64,000 bases of DNA from Candidatus Poribacteria bacterium. GTDB lineage: Bacteria; Poribacteria; WGA-4E; WGA-3G. Location: positions 62,001 to 126,000 of the forward strand of contig JAJDTM010000022.1 of NCBI GenBank assembly GCA_022827185.1, given 5' to 3'. Under the pieces are notes generated by a model that was given only the letters and a program-made list of their open reading frames with translations, ran no database searches and had not been told where the DNA came from. A program made the translations under genes and the position numbers. Every line of letters starts with the position of its first letter. Position 1 is the stretch's first letter. Of this stretch, positions 26,177 through 35,327 are shown one piece after another.

Positions 26177-26301
26177 GAATTCAAATCAAATGGGGATCTG
26201 AGGCGGAGAGAAAAGGACACAAATGATCCCCCTTTCGTTCCCTATCGGACTAAATTCTCATGTTTTACGCAATATGACTTCAATAAAGGAACTTTAAAAA
26301 A

Positions 26302-26949
26302 ATGAAAAATGAGATACATTATCGAGTGCCCTTCTTACAAATTTTAGCACTCCTCTGTTTAGCGTTAATTCCGTTAAGTTGTGCAAAGGTGTCAGATTTC
26401 GTAAAAGACACCTTCCGACCAGAGATCATTGTCCCTGTCTTTGACCCTGATGCTTACATTATGCCGCAGACAGGCACCGTCGGTTACCTCAAAAACGGCA
26501 TCAAGGCAATGGCAGTACCGCTCAACGATGTGAAGGCGGTCGATGCATTCGCTATCTTTATCTATAATGGGACCGACCACTGGATCTCCTTTAAAAAGAA
26601 AGATTGCCAGATGCTTGATGGCACCATGAATGTTACGAAGCCGATCGACAAATCGCAGGAATCTTTTTATTTGAAAAAGAACTTTAAACCGACGCTGCCC
26701 CCCGAATTTGCAGCGGAAGTGTTCCGATGGGATAAAACTATCAGAGTACAAGGGGGGCCAGCAGTCCTACCGAGAGCAGACATCGAAAAAACCACGGTAA
26801 TGCCGAAGCACCACGCAAGATTCTTCCTCTATTTCCGCAAACGGAGTATTAATTATAGCAATTTACGGATCATTGTACCAAGAGTCACAAGCGATTTCAA
26901 TAACCAACAAACAACCTTCGTCTTCAAATTTAAGGTGCAACGTGGCTAA
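26302..26949 (+). CDS. Lipoprotein of unknown function
   Basis: A 215-residue predicted lipoprotein with a leader ending IPLSC and a mature part that looks all-beta ('GTVGYLKNGIKAMAVPLND', 'FAIFIYNGTDHWISF'). This may be an Ig-like or adaptor domain. It is preceded by the interrupted lipoprotein gene and followed by the NHL lipoprotein; the three may form a surface or periplasmic locus. No catalytic residues are recognisable. Confidence 0.7.
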   Translation: MKNEIHYRVPFLQILALLCLALIPLSCAKVSDFVKDTFRPEIIVPVFDPDAYIMPQTGTVGYLKNGIKAMAVPLNDVKAVDAFAIFIYNGTDHWISFKKKDCQMLDGTMNVTKPIDKSQESFYLKKNFKPTLPPEFAAEVFRWDKTIRVQGGPAVLPRADIEKTTVMPKHHARFFLYFRKRSINYSNLRIIVPRVTSDFNNQQTTFVFKFKVQRG

Positions 26950-27119
26950 CCTTGGGGACCCGCAGGCTGATGTAGCATAGGCCTTCGGTTTCCTGTGCAT
27001 CCCAAAAACGTAAGCCGTAATGTAATGGACGGTTGTTGCTGAGAACAAAATCGGGTTTCCGATGAAAAAACAAAACGCAGCATGCAACAACGGCGCATGC
27101 GGATAAACGGAAAAGACGC

Positions 27120-28181
27120 TTGAAATCTCAAACAGACCTAACCGAACCGCAAGGAAATATAAAAAGCCGAACCGCAAGGAAATATAAAAAAGTCTGGTTT
27201 TTGCTCCTTGCATTTTGTTTCAGTTGCACCCTGCCCGAAAGTGAACTTGCGCAACCGGTCAAAATTCTGCCATCAAACCGCGAACGGAAACCTACGCTAA
27301 TAGTAGGTATCAACTACATCAAAACACTCGGCAATCCTGGACAAGGCGCAGGTGAATTTCAGATGCCCTTAGGCATCGCAATAGATGAAGCAGATAGAAT
27401 CTACGTTGCCGACGCGGGGAATAATCGGGTACAAGTTATTGACGACCTCGGAAATTTCATCACAGAATTTGGAGGACGTGGGTGGCAGAGAGGCGAGTTT
27501 GATCACCCAGCAGATATAGCCTTAAGTTTCCAACGGAGTTACCGCCTCTATGTCGTTGACACAGGCAACAATCGGGTGCAATACTGCAATTTTGTGGATC
27601 GGATCTTCTACCCACTCACCGAAAATGTAGATAACATCCTGCTTGATCAACCCGAAGGCATCGGTATCGGACGGAATGGTGAGGTCTATATCGTAGACAC
27701 AGGCAATCATCGCTGGATTGAATTCAATGTCGCAGGGGTCCCAGTTACAGCAAGAGGGAACTTCGGGAGCGGTACAGAACAACTCTGGAATCCTACAGAC
27801 CTCGGTGTTGATACCCACGGAAACGTCTATGTCGTTGACACAGGGAACCATCTCATCAAAAAATACGACTTCAGCGGCAATCCTATGAGTGCTTGGGGGG
27901 GTGAAGGAAATAAACTTGGACAACTCCGAGAACCGAAGTGCATCACCTTAGACGACTGGAATTATGTCTATGTAACCGACAGCGGCAACCGACGCATCCA
28001 AGTCTTCACACCTAATGGTGAGAGCATCACAGAATTTAGTAACCCAGCACTCTTAGCACCTGTAGGGGTCGCAGTCTCGAAAACCGGACGCGTCTTCGTG
28101 AGTGACGCTGAAGCGAACGACATAAAGGTGTTCCAAGTTTTTCGGATAAAACTGACGCACCTTATCAAATACCTCTTGTAG
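27120..28181 (+). CDS. NHL-repeat lipoprotein
   Basis: 353 residues. An N-terminal leader ending CFSC is followed by about six NHL beta-propeller repeats, each with the pattern 'GNxYVVDTGNHRxxxF' (for example 'RIYVADAGNNRVQV', 'VYIVDTGNHRWIEF', 'VYVTDSGNRRIQVF'). Such six-bladed propellers bind proteins or peptides. The start is uncertain: TTG 27120 gives a basic n-region partly encoded by a duplicated 25-bp repeat, and I see no good ribosome site. If the start is later, the leader would be shorter but still begin before the hydrophobic run 'VWFLLLAFCFSC'. Confidence 0.82.
   Translation: MKSQTDLTEPQGNIKSRTARKYKKVWFLLLAFCFSCTLPESELAQPVKILPSNRERKPTLIVGINYIKTLGNPGQGAGEFQMPLGIAIDEADRIYVADAGNNRVQVIDDLGNFITEFGGRGWQRGEFDHPADIALSFQRSYRLYVVDTGNNRVQYCNFVDRIFYPLTENVDNILLDQPEGIGIGRNGEVYIVDTGNHRWIEFNVAGVPVTARGNFGSGTEQLWNPTDLGVDTHGNVYVVDTGNHLIKKYDFSGNPMSAWGGEGNKLGQLREPKCITLDDWNYVYVTDSGNRRIQVFTPNGESITEFSNPALLAPVGVAVSKTGRVFVSDAEANDIKVFQVFRIKLTHLIKYLL
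27142..27192. repeat. 25-bp tandem repeat in the NHL gene leader
   Basis: The unit CCGAACCGCAAGGAAATATA plus AAAAG occurs twice in direct tandem. A third, diverged copy (CCGAACCGCAAGGAAACTTA) lies at about 52499 inside the start of the peptidase-like gene on the other strand. Because 25 is not a multiple of three, the two copies here are read in different frames ('EPQGNIK' and 'RTARKYK'). Confidence 0.7.
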
Positions 28182-28239
28182 AAGGCGAAAATCCGCAGAA
28201 ATACATGGAATAGTTAACAGTTGCCAGTTAACAGTTGCC

Positions 28240-28460
28240 AGTAAGAAAGTTGTGAAGTGTGCTAAAGTTTCAAAGTTGAAAACTTTACTAGGGTAGGACT
28301 TACGCATTGCCTCTTAAAGTCCCCCTGATAAGGGGGATTTAGGGGGTTTAAAACTAAAAAATCTACCATCGCGTGCTAAATTTGCGTAAGTCCTGTAGGG
28401 GAAACACCCAAGCAAAAACACTTCCCTAACTTCAGAACACTTTACAGACTTCTTTAACTG
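28240..28460. repeat. Nested repeats: family 1 element inside another dispersed repeat
   Basis: The block seen intact at 8074-8137 begins here at 28240 (AGTAAGAAAGTTGTGAAG) and resumes at 28439 (ACTTTACAGACTTCTTTAAC). Between the two halves lies about 150 bases that include a complete family 1 copy at 28294-28395 (TAGGACTTACGCA ... TGCGTAAGTCCTG). ACTTTAC occurs at both junctions (28282-28288 and 28439-28445), as expected for a 7-bp target duplication. Confidence 0.7.
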
Positions 28461-28494
28461 GTGACTGGAAACTGGTGACTGGAAACTCCTTTAA

Positions 28495-31400
28495 ATGCGT
28501 ATCCCACTCTTTTTCCTTGCCTCCTTCTGTTTGTGCCTGCTACCATGTCTCGGAAGTACGGCACAAGAATCCGCTGACGACAAAACTAAAACCCTCGAAC
28601 TCCCGCCCTTTTCCGTCCTCCAGAAAACCGAATCCATTGAACTAAAAACGGGTGAGCGGGAATTCACGGTGAAGTACCCACCAATTCTCCCAAACACTGA
28701 ACAGTTAATCGAAGTAGATGGAAAAACCCTCGTGCGAAGTATAGATTATCAAATTGATTTCTATTCAGGAAAAATCACTATAGAAGCACCGGATACTACG
28801 ACTACCCCTTACAAGATAACCTACCGCACGCTGCCTTTCGCAATTAAAGAGGTCTACAAACGCGACCTATATGGAAAGCAAACTCCATCAACAGAATCTA
28901 CTGATAGTCTCCTCCCCAAAACTGGCGAATCTGAAAAGGTGCTTGGACAGCCTTTTGGTGAACTTGGAGGCACCTCCTCTACAGGTGATGGGACATCACA
29001 GCTAGAAGTGTCCGGTAGCCAAACATTCGGTATCTCGCTCGGCAGCGGACGTAGCATCTCACAGAATCAGGAACTCCGTGTCAATGTAGAAGGTAAAGTC
29101 TCCGAAAACATCAGTGTCCTCGCACTACTATCCGACCAAGATCTACCTATTCAACCCGAAGGGACAACCGAAAATATTCAAGACATTGATCAGAAATTGA
29201 TTCGTATTACACACCCAAACATGAAAGGCACCTTAGGTGACTTTGAGGGGTCGCTCGGCACCTCTGAATTCATCTTTTTTCCACGTGCCTTGGAAGGCGT
29301 ACAAGTCGAAGGCGATTTCAAGTGGGGGAGCTTCCACCTTATTCCGAGTGCCATTCCGAAAGGGCAGTCTACCAGCTTAGTCCTTCGCGGCGAAGAAGGA
29401 CGGAGCGAATATCGGCTCACGGTCGATGGGCAATACGTCATCGTAAAGGCAGGCAGTGAAATCGTCTGGCTGAATGGCGAAAGGATGCGGCGCGGTGAAA
29501 ACAACGATTACATTATCCGAGAATATGGAGACCCAATCGTCGAGTTCAACAGCAAACACCTCATCACAAGCAACGACACGATTCGGATCGACTTTGAATA
29601 CATCCCAGAAGATCGCGCGTATCAACAAAATCTCTATGGACTCAGCAGTGTCTTCAAACTGCCCGGAGAATGGATAACGCTCGGTGCTTCCTATGCCGTT
29701 GAGGCAGACCTAAAGGAACCGGAACAGGCTTTAATCATACTTGAAGAGACCGATCTTGAGGCGCTCCGTCAAAATATCCTTGACCCCGAAGAAGACGGCA
29801 GATCACTTCTCACAGCACCCCAGAAACACACTGTATGGGGGTTAGAAAGCCGCGTGAACATTACTGAAAAAGCGTGGATCGAAGGTGAACTCGCCTACAG
29901 TAATCTTGATAAAAATACCTATTCCACCGTAGACCGTAAAGAGGTGAGTCAGGCGTGGAAACTGACCGGTTACGCGGATTGGGATTTTGCGACATGGACA
30001 GATAAACTGCGACCTAAACTGAACACAAACCTCGACCTCCGAGCGATGGACGCTGACTTTGTACCTGTCGGTGCGTCAAGCAGTAATCGGAATCGCTCCC
30101 GTTATGAAACGCAATACACCAAAGAGGGTTTTGATGACGCGTTCCTGTTTGGTAGGGGCGAGGTTACCTCACCCTCACAAAACGCACGAGATGAGAGAAC
30201 CGCGAGCTTTGACATCCAACTGATTCCAACAGATTGGTTGGCGGTCGATGCTGGAATCAGTAGAAGCGAAGAGAAAGAACCACAACGCGACACCCCCCTG
30301 ATAAGGGGGGATAAAGGGGGGTTGGCGGACGAAACAGAGACATCACCGACGACAAACGCAACGATCCGCAACAATTTCAATTGGGGTGTGAACTTCAATC
30401 GTCGATCAGGCAGTGGAGGTATAACCGCTACCACCAGACGCGGAAACACACGCATCAGTGGGCAAGAGAAAGCAACCACTGCATCGGAAAGCAAAGCGCT
30501 GTCGTTTAAACAAAACCCGTCTAAAGGCGCGCAACTGCTGAAGAAATTACCGAATCTCCGTTGGGATGACTATCGGAGTAGTTCGCGGGTTGAGGGTGAG
30601 GATTCAACACGGACACAATCGCAGCAGAAGTTACGGCAGGAAGGCAATTTGGCTTATCCGATCGGTCCGTTCAGAATTATGGGAACATTGGGCAGGGTGG
30701 AATCAAACGAGGCGCGTAATGCCACGCTCAACCGAAAGCGGAACCGCGCAATTGGACGTATCAATCTCGTTGATTTTAGTTGGGCATCTCTGAATACCAG
30801 TTACGAACTTGAGGAGGCTTACGCAAAAGAACCGTTGCTCACTGTTGATGACGAACCGATCGGTTTATCCGATTGGCAGCGGAATACGACCGGACGCACA
30901 TGGAAAGTCGGCATCTTTTCACAACAGAAATCCTTTCTCAGCGGCGGTATGAATCTGACCGCAAACCTCGCACGTCGGGCGCTGAAAGCACACACCGATC
31001 TCGGCGCGAATACAACAACCCAACTCGCAGATATTAACATTCAGTTGACACCATTAAGTCGGGCAATTGACATAGAACTCACCTACGAATTAGATAAAAA
31101 ATTAACAAGCCAACGCCGCGAAGTCTATACCAACATCCATCCACACACCGGTGTCCGGCTCCAACCCGGCGACGGATATTACGTGAAGTTGGACGATCTA
31201 CACTACGTAGAGGATGCCGAAGAAGGCACTTACATCAAAATCTACCAAAATGTGGGTGATAAACCGACAACGGCGGTAGATGCAGACTTTCGCCTCCGTT
31301 TTCAACCCCGCCAGTTTTTCGCACGGCGCAACCGAGCGCGGCAACAACAGCAGCAACGAGAGGCAATGTTGAAAGGTGATAGTTTACGTCCAACACCGCC

Positions 31401-32250
31401 AGCATCAGAGCAAAGCGTGCATCCTTCTCGGATGGAATGGTTTCTGAACGCACTCAGAGGTCAAACACGACTCTGGCTGACCGAGGAACAGGAGGTAGAG
31501 GATGCTGTTTCGCTATATCTACTCCAAAATCTACACGGTTCAGATACGCTTTTCGGGCGGGTGAACCAACACCATCGACTCGAATTCGTCCCCTCAACGG
31601 CGTTCAGTTTTGAACTTAACTTCCGGGCAGGGGAGACGCTCAACAAGCGGATTAATAACCAAGAACGCCACAGACGCCACAACACTTGGGATGTTGGCTT
31701 CTCTATGAATCCGACGCAACGTCTCTCTGTTGGCGCGAACTGGGAACAACGTCGGGAGACCGAAAAATATAGCCAACTCGATTTTGAAGACCTCGCGCAG
31801 GAAGAGGTGGGAGATCCTTCTCCGACACCTATCTCAGACCTGCGTCAGTTTGAGCAGATAACTGAACTGAATCTCCGATACCAGTTGAGTAAAACACTAC
31901 GATGGAGCGGTATCAGTGGCTATAAACGGACAATCGACGAGGAGCAACTTGACGAAGAACCCGAAGCCAAAACACGTACCTTTTCGTTTGAGAACCGCGT
32001 CACCTATAGTCTCATCGGTAAGGGACGCATTGATTTCAACTACAAACTCGGCTACGGCAAAAGCAGTGGCGGCATACCCTTCGCGCAATACACTTTCTAC
32101 GAAGGCATCAGCCACGAAATCCGGACGATAGCAGACTACAGATTACGGAAATTCACCGACCTACTACTGCGACTCAATTACCGTCTCCTCTCAACGAAAG
32201 AGCGGAAACCCGAACACCGTCTGGAGATGACCGTCAGTGCGGAACTTTAA
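28495..32250 (+). CDS. Large outer-membrane beta-barrel-like protein, SprA-like features
   Basis: 1251 residues. A signal peptide (cleavage near GSTAQES) precedes an N-terminal periplasmic region with 'SGSQTFGISLGSGRSISQNQ', 'LLSDQDLPIQPEG' and 'IQDIDQKLIRI', a pattern known from SprA and related giant secretion pores of FCB bacteria. The remainder is made of alternating amphipathic strands with many aromatic and charged residues, typical of a very large beta-barrel. It is shorter than SprA (about 2400 residues), so homology over the whole length is not claimed. A repeat core is read in frame near residue 600. If it is SprA-like it could export proteins that carry the FlgD-like sorting domain seen at 3545-4909. 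Its stop codon overlaps that of the convergent sigma-WD40 gene. Confidence 0.6.
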   Translation: MRIPLFFLASFCLCLLPCLGSTAQESADDKTKTLELPPFSVLQKTESIELKTGEREFTVKYPPILPNTEQLIEVDGKTLVRSIDYQIDFYSGKITIEAPDTTTTPYKITYRTLPFAIKEVYKRDLYGKQTPSTESTDSLLPKTGESEKVLGQPFGELGGTSSTGDGTSQLEVSGSQTFGISLGSGRSISQNQELRVNVEGKVSENISVLALLSDQDLPIQPEGTTENIQDIDQKLIRITHPNMKGTLGDFEGSLGTSEFIFFPRALEGVQVEGDFKWGSFHLIPSAIPKGQSTSLVLRGEEGRSEYRLTVDGQYVIVKAGSEIVWLNGERMRRGENNDYIIREYGDPIVEFNSKHLITSNDTIRIDFEYIPEDRAYQQNLYGLSSVFKLPGEWITLGASYAVEADLKEPEQALIILEETDLEALRQNILDPEEDGRSLLTAPQKHTVWGLESRVNITEKAWIEGELAYSNLDKNTYSTVDRKEVSQAWKLTGYADWDFATWTDKLRPKLNTNLDLRAMDADFVPVGASSSNRNRSRYETQYTKEGFDDAFLFGRGEVTSPSQNARDERTASFDIQLIPTDWLAVDAGISRSEEKEPQRDTPLIRGDKGGLADETETSPTTNATIRNNFNWGVNFNRRSGSGGITATTRRGNTRISGQEKATTASESKALSFKQNPSKGAQLLKKLPNLRWDDYRSSSRVEGEDSTRTQSQQKLRQEGNLAYPIGPFRIMGTLGRVESNEARNATLNRKRNRAIGRINLVDFSWASLNTSYELEEAYAKEPLLTVDDEPIGLSDWQRNTTGRTWKVGIFSQQKSFLSGGMNLTANLARRALKAHTDLGANTTTQLADINIQLTPLSRAIDIELTYELDKKLTSQRREVYTNIHPHTGVRLQPGDGYYVKLDDLHYVEDAEEGTYIKIYQNVGDKPTTAVDADFRLRFQPRQFFARRNRARQQQQQREAMLKGDSLRPTPPASEQSVHPSRMEWFLNALRGQTRLWLTEEQEVEDAVSLYLLQNLHGSDTLFGRVNQHHRLEFVPSTAFSFELNFRAGETLNKRINNQERHRRHNTWDVGFSMNPTQRLSVGANWEQRRETEKYSQLDFEDLAQEEVGDPSPTPISDLRQFEQITELNLRYQLSKTLRWSGISGYKRTIDEEQLDEEPEAKTRTFSFENRVTYSLIGKGRIDFNYKLGYGKSSGGIPFAQYTFYEGISHEIRTIADYRLRKFTDLLLRLNYRLLSTKERKPEHRLEMTVSAEL
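30293..30323. repeat. Family 1 repeat core within a coding sequence
   Basis: CCCCCCTGATAAGGGGGGAT followed by AAAGGGGGGTT is the palindrome of the MITE-like repeat. Here it is translated as 'TPLIRGDKGGLA' within the barrel protein. The ends TAGGACTTACGCA are not present. Confidence 0.75.
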
Positions 32251-35183
32251 CGTGATTCGGTGATAGCCTCATCCCAATCCCACAAAAAGATTGTACCATC
32301 CTGCGCTGTGCTAACCAACGTTTCACCGTCAGGCGAAAATTTTAACGTCTCCACTTCCTGCGTATGCCCATCAAGCGCAGCGATTCTGTCTCCTGTCTTG
32401 ACATCCCATAATTGGATTGTACCGCTGCCATGCCCATTGACGAGAATTGCGCCATCCGGCGAAAACACCAACGGTCTTGGATAATCATGATGTATCCCCC
32501 AACCGCGTTTATGCACAGTGCTCACCGAAAAAACTTTATGACCGGTCCGCACATTCCATAAATGGAGTTGACTCGGTGTACCCGCAGCGAGCAAGGCGCG
32601 GTCCGGTGAAAACGCCACTGCCGAAATATGACCCAGATTCTCTTGTTCCGTCGGTTCTGCAAAGACAGTCAAAGCTTCACCAGTCGCAACGTCCCACATT
32701 CGGATGTCGCCTTCTGTAGTGCCACTCACAAGCCATCTACCATCCGGTGAGAACGCCACTGCCAAAATTGTTGGCATATTTTCGTGAAAACCGAGGGGTA
32801 GGTCCACATAAAGCGGAATTACCAATTCATCACCTGTTTCCGTGTTCCATAAGCGAATGCCATTACCCGAAGTAGCCGCTACCGTTTTAGTTCTATCGTC
32901 AGGAGAAAAGATAAGTTCTCTGGCATGTTTCTGCCAGGTTGCAAGTTCGTCCCCAGTCGATACATCCGTCAACCGAGTTAGATTATCTGGCTTCGTAGTA
33001 GAGAACGCCATAGGGAACCCACCAAAAATTATAGTACCATCTGCCGCTGCACTGATGAGTTTCGTGCCATCCGGCGAAAACGCCATAGCTGAATACCAAT
33101 CCCGATGTCTACTATTTTGGACAGTAGACTTTTGCGATGTTTCCACATCCCAAAAGGTAATTTCACCGTTAAACGCCGCGCTGACAAGTGTGGAACTATC
33201 CTCAAAGAAGGTCGCCGCTTTTATGGAGTGTGTGTGCCCAGTGATAAGGGTATCTACTCGAGCCCCAGTCGCTGTCTGCCAGAATCGGATTGTGCCATCC
33301 GTACTCCCGCTGACGAGTGTCCGACCATCCGGTGAAAATGCTAACGCAGTGATACCGTTGATATGTCCAGTAAGCGTCGCGAGCGGTTCACCAGTGGTGG
33401 TATCCCACAATTGCACTGTTTTATCGGTACTGCCACTGGCAAGCATTTTTCCATCGGGTGAAAACGCCAACACATTTGTCGGTCCAGTATGTTTCTGCAG
33501 CGTCACCCAATCCTTGTCACCAGTAGTATCCCACAATCTTACTGTCGTATCTGTGCTGCCACTGGCGAGACGCGTGCCATCCGGCGAAAACGCCACTGCT
33601 AAGACCCAATTCTTTTTAAACATCCGATGCACAGGTTTATTCAACGGTTGAAGCGGCAAATCTACGTGCCCTCTGAGTGTCAATAACTTTTTACGGGTTG
33701 CTACATCCCATAACTGGATCGTCCCGTCCCTTTTTCCAATCGCGATTTTATCGCTTGTCATCGTGTAGATACCACTAAAATCCTCCGAACTAAAGAGACC
33801 GATCCCGAATAGCCCAGTTTTAAGGTGTTTTGTTTTTCCTTTCCCGTTCTCTATATTCAATTGGGTAATTGCAGCATGCCCGGAACTACTCAAACCGATA
33901 AGCGTTTTCCCATCCGAAGAGAATCGCAATACGGAAGCAGACCCGTACAAGTCAATAAGCGGCACTTCGCGCTCGGTAGCGATCTCCCACAATTGGATGA
34001 GCGTCTCCCGAGAAGAACTGGTAAGGAAACGGCCATCAGGTGAAAATCTGAGGGCTTCACACACGCCGCTGCCAAACAGAGATTTCTCTTCGCCTGTTTC
34101 CACATCATACAGCCACACCCCGATGTTGCTACCGACTGCAAGTAGGGTTCCATCCGGTGAAAACTGAATTGTGTTAATCCCACTTTTTCCAAAGCGCGCT
34201 TTCGCCGCTTTGGGCAACTTCCAATGTGCGTGGTTTTTAACTGTTTCATCTGATTCAGCGTCTGCAACCGATGCCGAAACGTCGTTAGGTTGCTGGTTGG
34301 AAATATCACCCTCGCTCGGTGTATTGACACTTCCAAACTGCGTCCGAATATCCGGTTTGGCTTCAAGGTTCAGTACAATCGGTGCTTCAATGAGTTCAAC
34401 TGCCATCTCTGATGGTGCGTCGAAACTATACGGTTTTTGAAAACGCGACAGGTATTGATGGTTTCCGATACCTAACATCAAAAGGACGACTGCTATTGTG
34501 GAAACACCGATTGCCCACGGCACGAACGGTTTGCTGTTAGATGGCGCAATCGGTTTCAGACGCGAAACCTCGCGCATGATATTCTCTGTAAGATTCGGTG
34601 TGATTTGGAAATGTTCTAAAGCCTCGCGAATCATGGGTTCCTCCTTCTTTAAGCGGTGGCGCGCACGGCTGAGGCGACTCTTAATCGCACCCACCGATAC
34701 ACCCAAAAACTTGCTAATCTCTTCACACGTCATCTCCCCGAAATAGTGGAGGGTCATGACCGTCCGCTCACTCTCCTGTAACTTCGCGAGCAGCTCTTTG
34801 ACGACTTCGCGCTGTGATTCCGCTGTTACGCGTTCGTTTTCCGAAATGACATACCCAGAATATGTAGCCTTTTCCAACTGCATGCCACCTGTGGCATCCA
34901 GCGACTGCATCCATAAACGCTTCCGACGCAGCCATGCCTTGCAACGGTTTGTGGCGATCACATAAAGCCAACTCGCAAAACGCTGCGGCTCCTTGAGCGT
35001 CGTCAGTTTCTGGTATGCTTTCAGGAAGGTGTCTTGTGTAATTTCCTCAGCGACATGGAAATCTCCAACCTTCCGCCACACAAGCGCGTGAACCGACTTC
35101 TGGTACTTTTTCACCAACTCAGCGAAAGCAGCATCATCGCCTTCAAGGACGCATTGAATCAGTCGAGTATCGTCATTTCTCAT
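32247..35183 (-). CDS. Membrane-anchored ECF sigma factor fused to a 14-blade WD40 domain
   Basis: 978 residues. ECF sigma region 2 (about 6-85) contains 'FAELVKKYQKSVHALVWRKV', 'QDTFLKAYQKL' and 'FASWLYVIATNR'. Region 4 (about 125-180) ends with the helix-turn-helix 'CEEISKFLGVSVGAIKSRLS'. A 40-residue linker, one transmembrane helix (about 221-240, 'VPWAIGVSTIAVVLLMLGIG'), a Pro/Asp-rich stalk and about fourteen WD40 repeats ('FSPDGxxLASGSxDxTVxLWD') follow, enough for two 7-blade propellers. The propellers are expected outside the cytoplasm. GGAGATATCCG precedes the ATG. A strong ribosome site plus ATG (34634) occurs inside at Met184. Similar fusions are known in Planctomycetes ECF families; how the sigma part is released is unknown. 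Confidence 0.92.
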   Translation of the reverse strand: MRNDDTRLIQCVLEGDDAAFAELVKKYQKSVHALVWRKVGDFHVAEEITQDTFLKAYQKLTTLKEPQRFASWLYVIATNRCKAWLRRKRLWMQSLDATGGMQLEKATYSGYVISENERVTAESQREVVKELLAKLQESERTVMTLHYFGEMTCEEISKFLGVSVGAIKSRLSRARHRLKKEEPMIREALEHFQITPNLTENIMREVSRLKPIAPSNSKPFVPWAIGVSTIAVVLLMLGIGNHQYLSRFQKPYSFDAPSEMAVELIEAPIVLNLEAKPDIRTQFGSVNTPSEGDISNQQPNDVSASVADAESDETVKNHAHWKLPKAAKARFGKSGINTIQFSPDGTLLAVGSNIGVWLYDVETGEEKSLFGSGVCEALRFSPDGRFLTSSSRETLIQLWEIATEREVPLIDLYGSASVLRFSSDGKTLIGLSSSGHAAITQLNIENGKGKTKHLKTGLFGIGLFSSEDFSGIYTMTSDKIAIGKRDGTIQLWDVATRKKLLTLRGHVDLPLQPLNKPVHRMFKKNWVLAVAFSPDGTRLASGSTDTTVRLWDTTGDKDWVTLQKHTGPTNVLAFSPDGKMLASGSTDKTVQLWDTTTGEPLATLTGHINGITALAFSPDGRTLVSGSTDGTIRFWQTATGARVDTLITGHTHSIKAATFFEDSSTLVSAAFNGEITFWDVETSQKSTVQNSRHRDWYSAMAFSPDGTKLISAAADGTIIFGGFPMAFSTTKPDNLTRLTDVSTGDELATWQKHARELIFSPDDRTKTVAATSGNGIRLWNTETGDELVIPLYVDLPLGFHENMPTILAVAFSPDGRWLVSGTTEGDIRMWDVATGEALTVFAEPTEQENLGHISAVAFSPDRALLAAGTPSQLHLWNVRTGHKVFSVSTVHKRGWGIHHDYPRPLVFSPDGAILVNGHGSGTIQLWDVKTGDRIAALDGHTQEVETLKFSPDGETLVSTAQDGTIFLWDWDEAITESR

Positions 35184-35213
35184 CGGATATCTCCAGAAAG
35201 GGGAGTTTTTAGT

Positions 35214-35239
35214 ATTTCACTTAACACCTTGTGACGCGA
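35214..35239 (-). promoter_or_regulatory. Conserved upstream motif of sigma-fusion genes, copy 1
   Basis: On the minus strand TCGCGTCAC, eight bases and AAGTGAAAT lie 31-56 bases before the ATG. The same two blocks with nine-base spacing precede the sigma-transglutaminase gene (40620-40646). The spacing is shorter than a normal ECF promoter, and residual paralogy could explain it, but an autoregulatory promoter is possible. Confidence 0.35.
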
Positions 35240-35327
35240 CTTAGGTCGAAAACGGTTGCAGAATTCTGCAATTTCTTAAATAGCAAGTTTCAGGAACCGA
35301 AACAATGATTGTCTATAGGTGAAAATC

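Noticed and set aside
32842-33651. 269-codon plus-strand open frame
   Set aside because: Antisense to the WD40 repeats; the periodic pattern only mirrors the blades.
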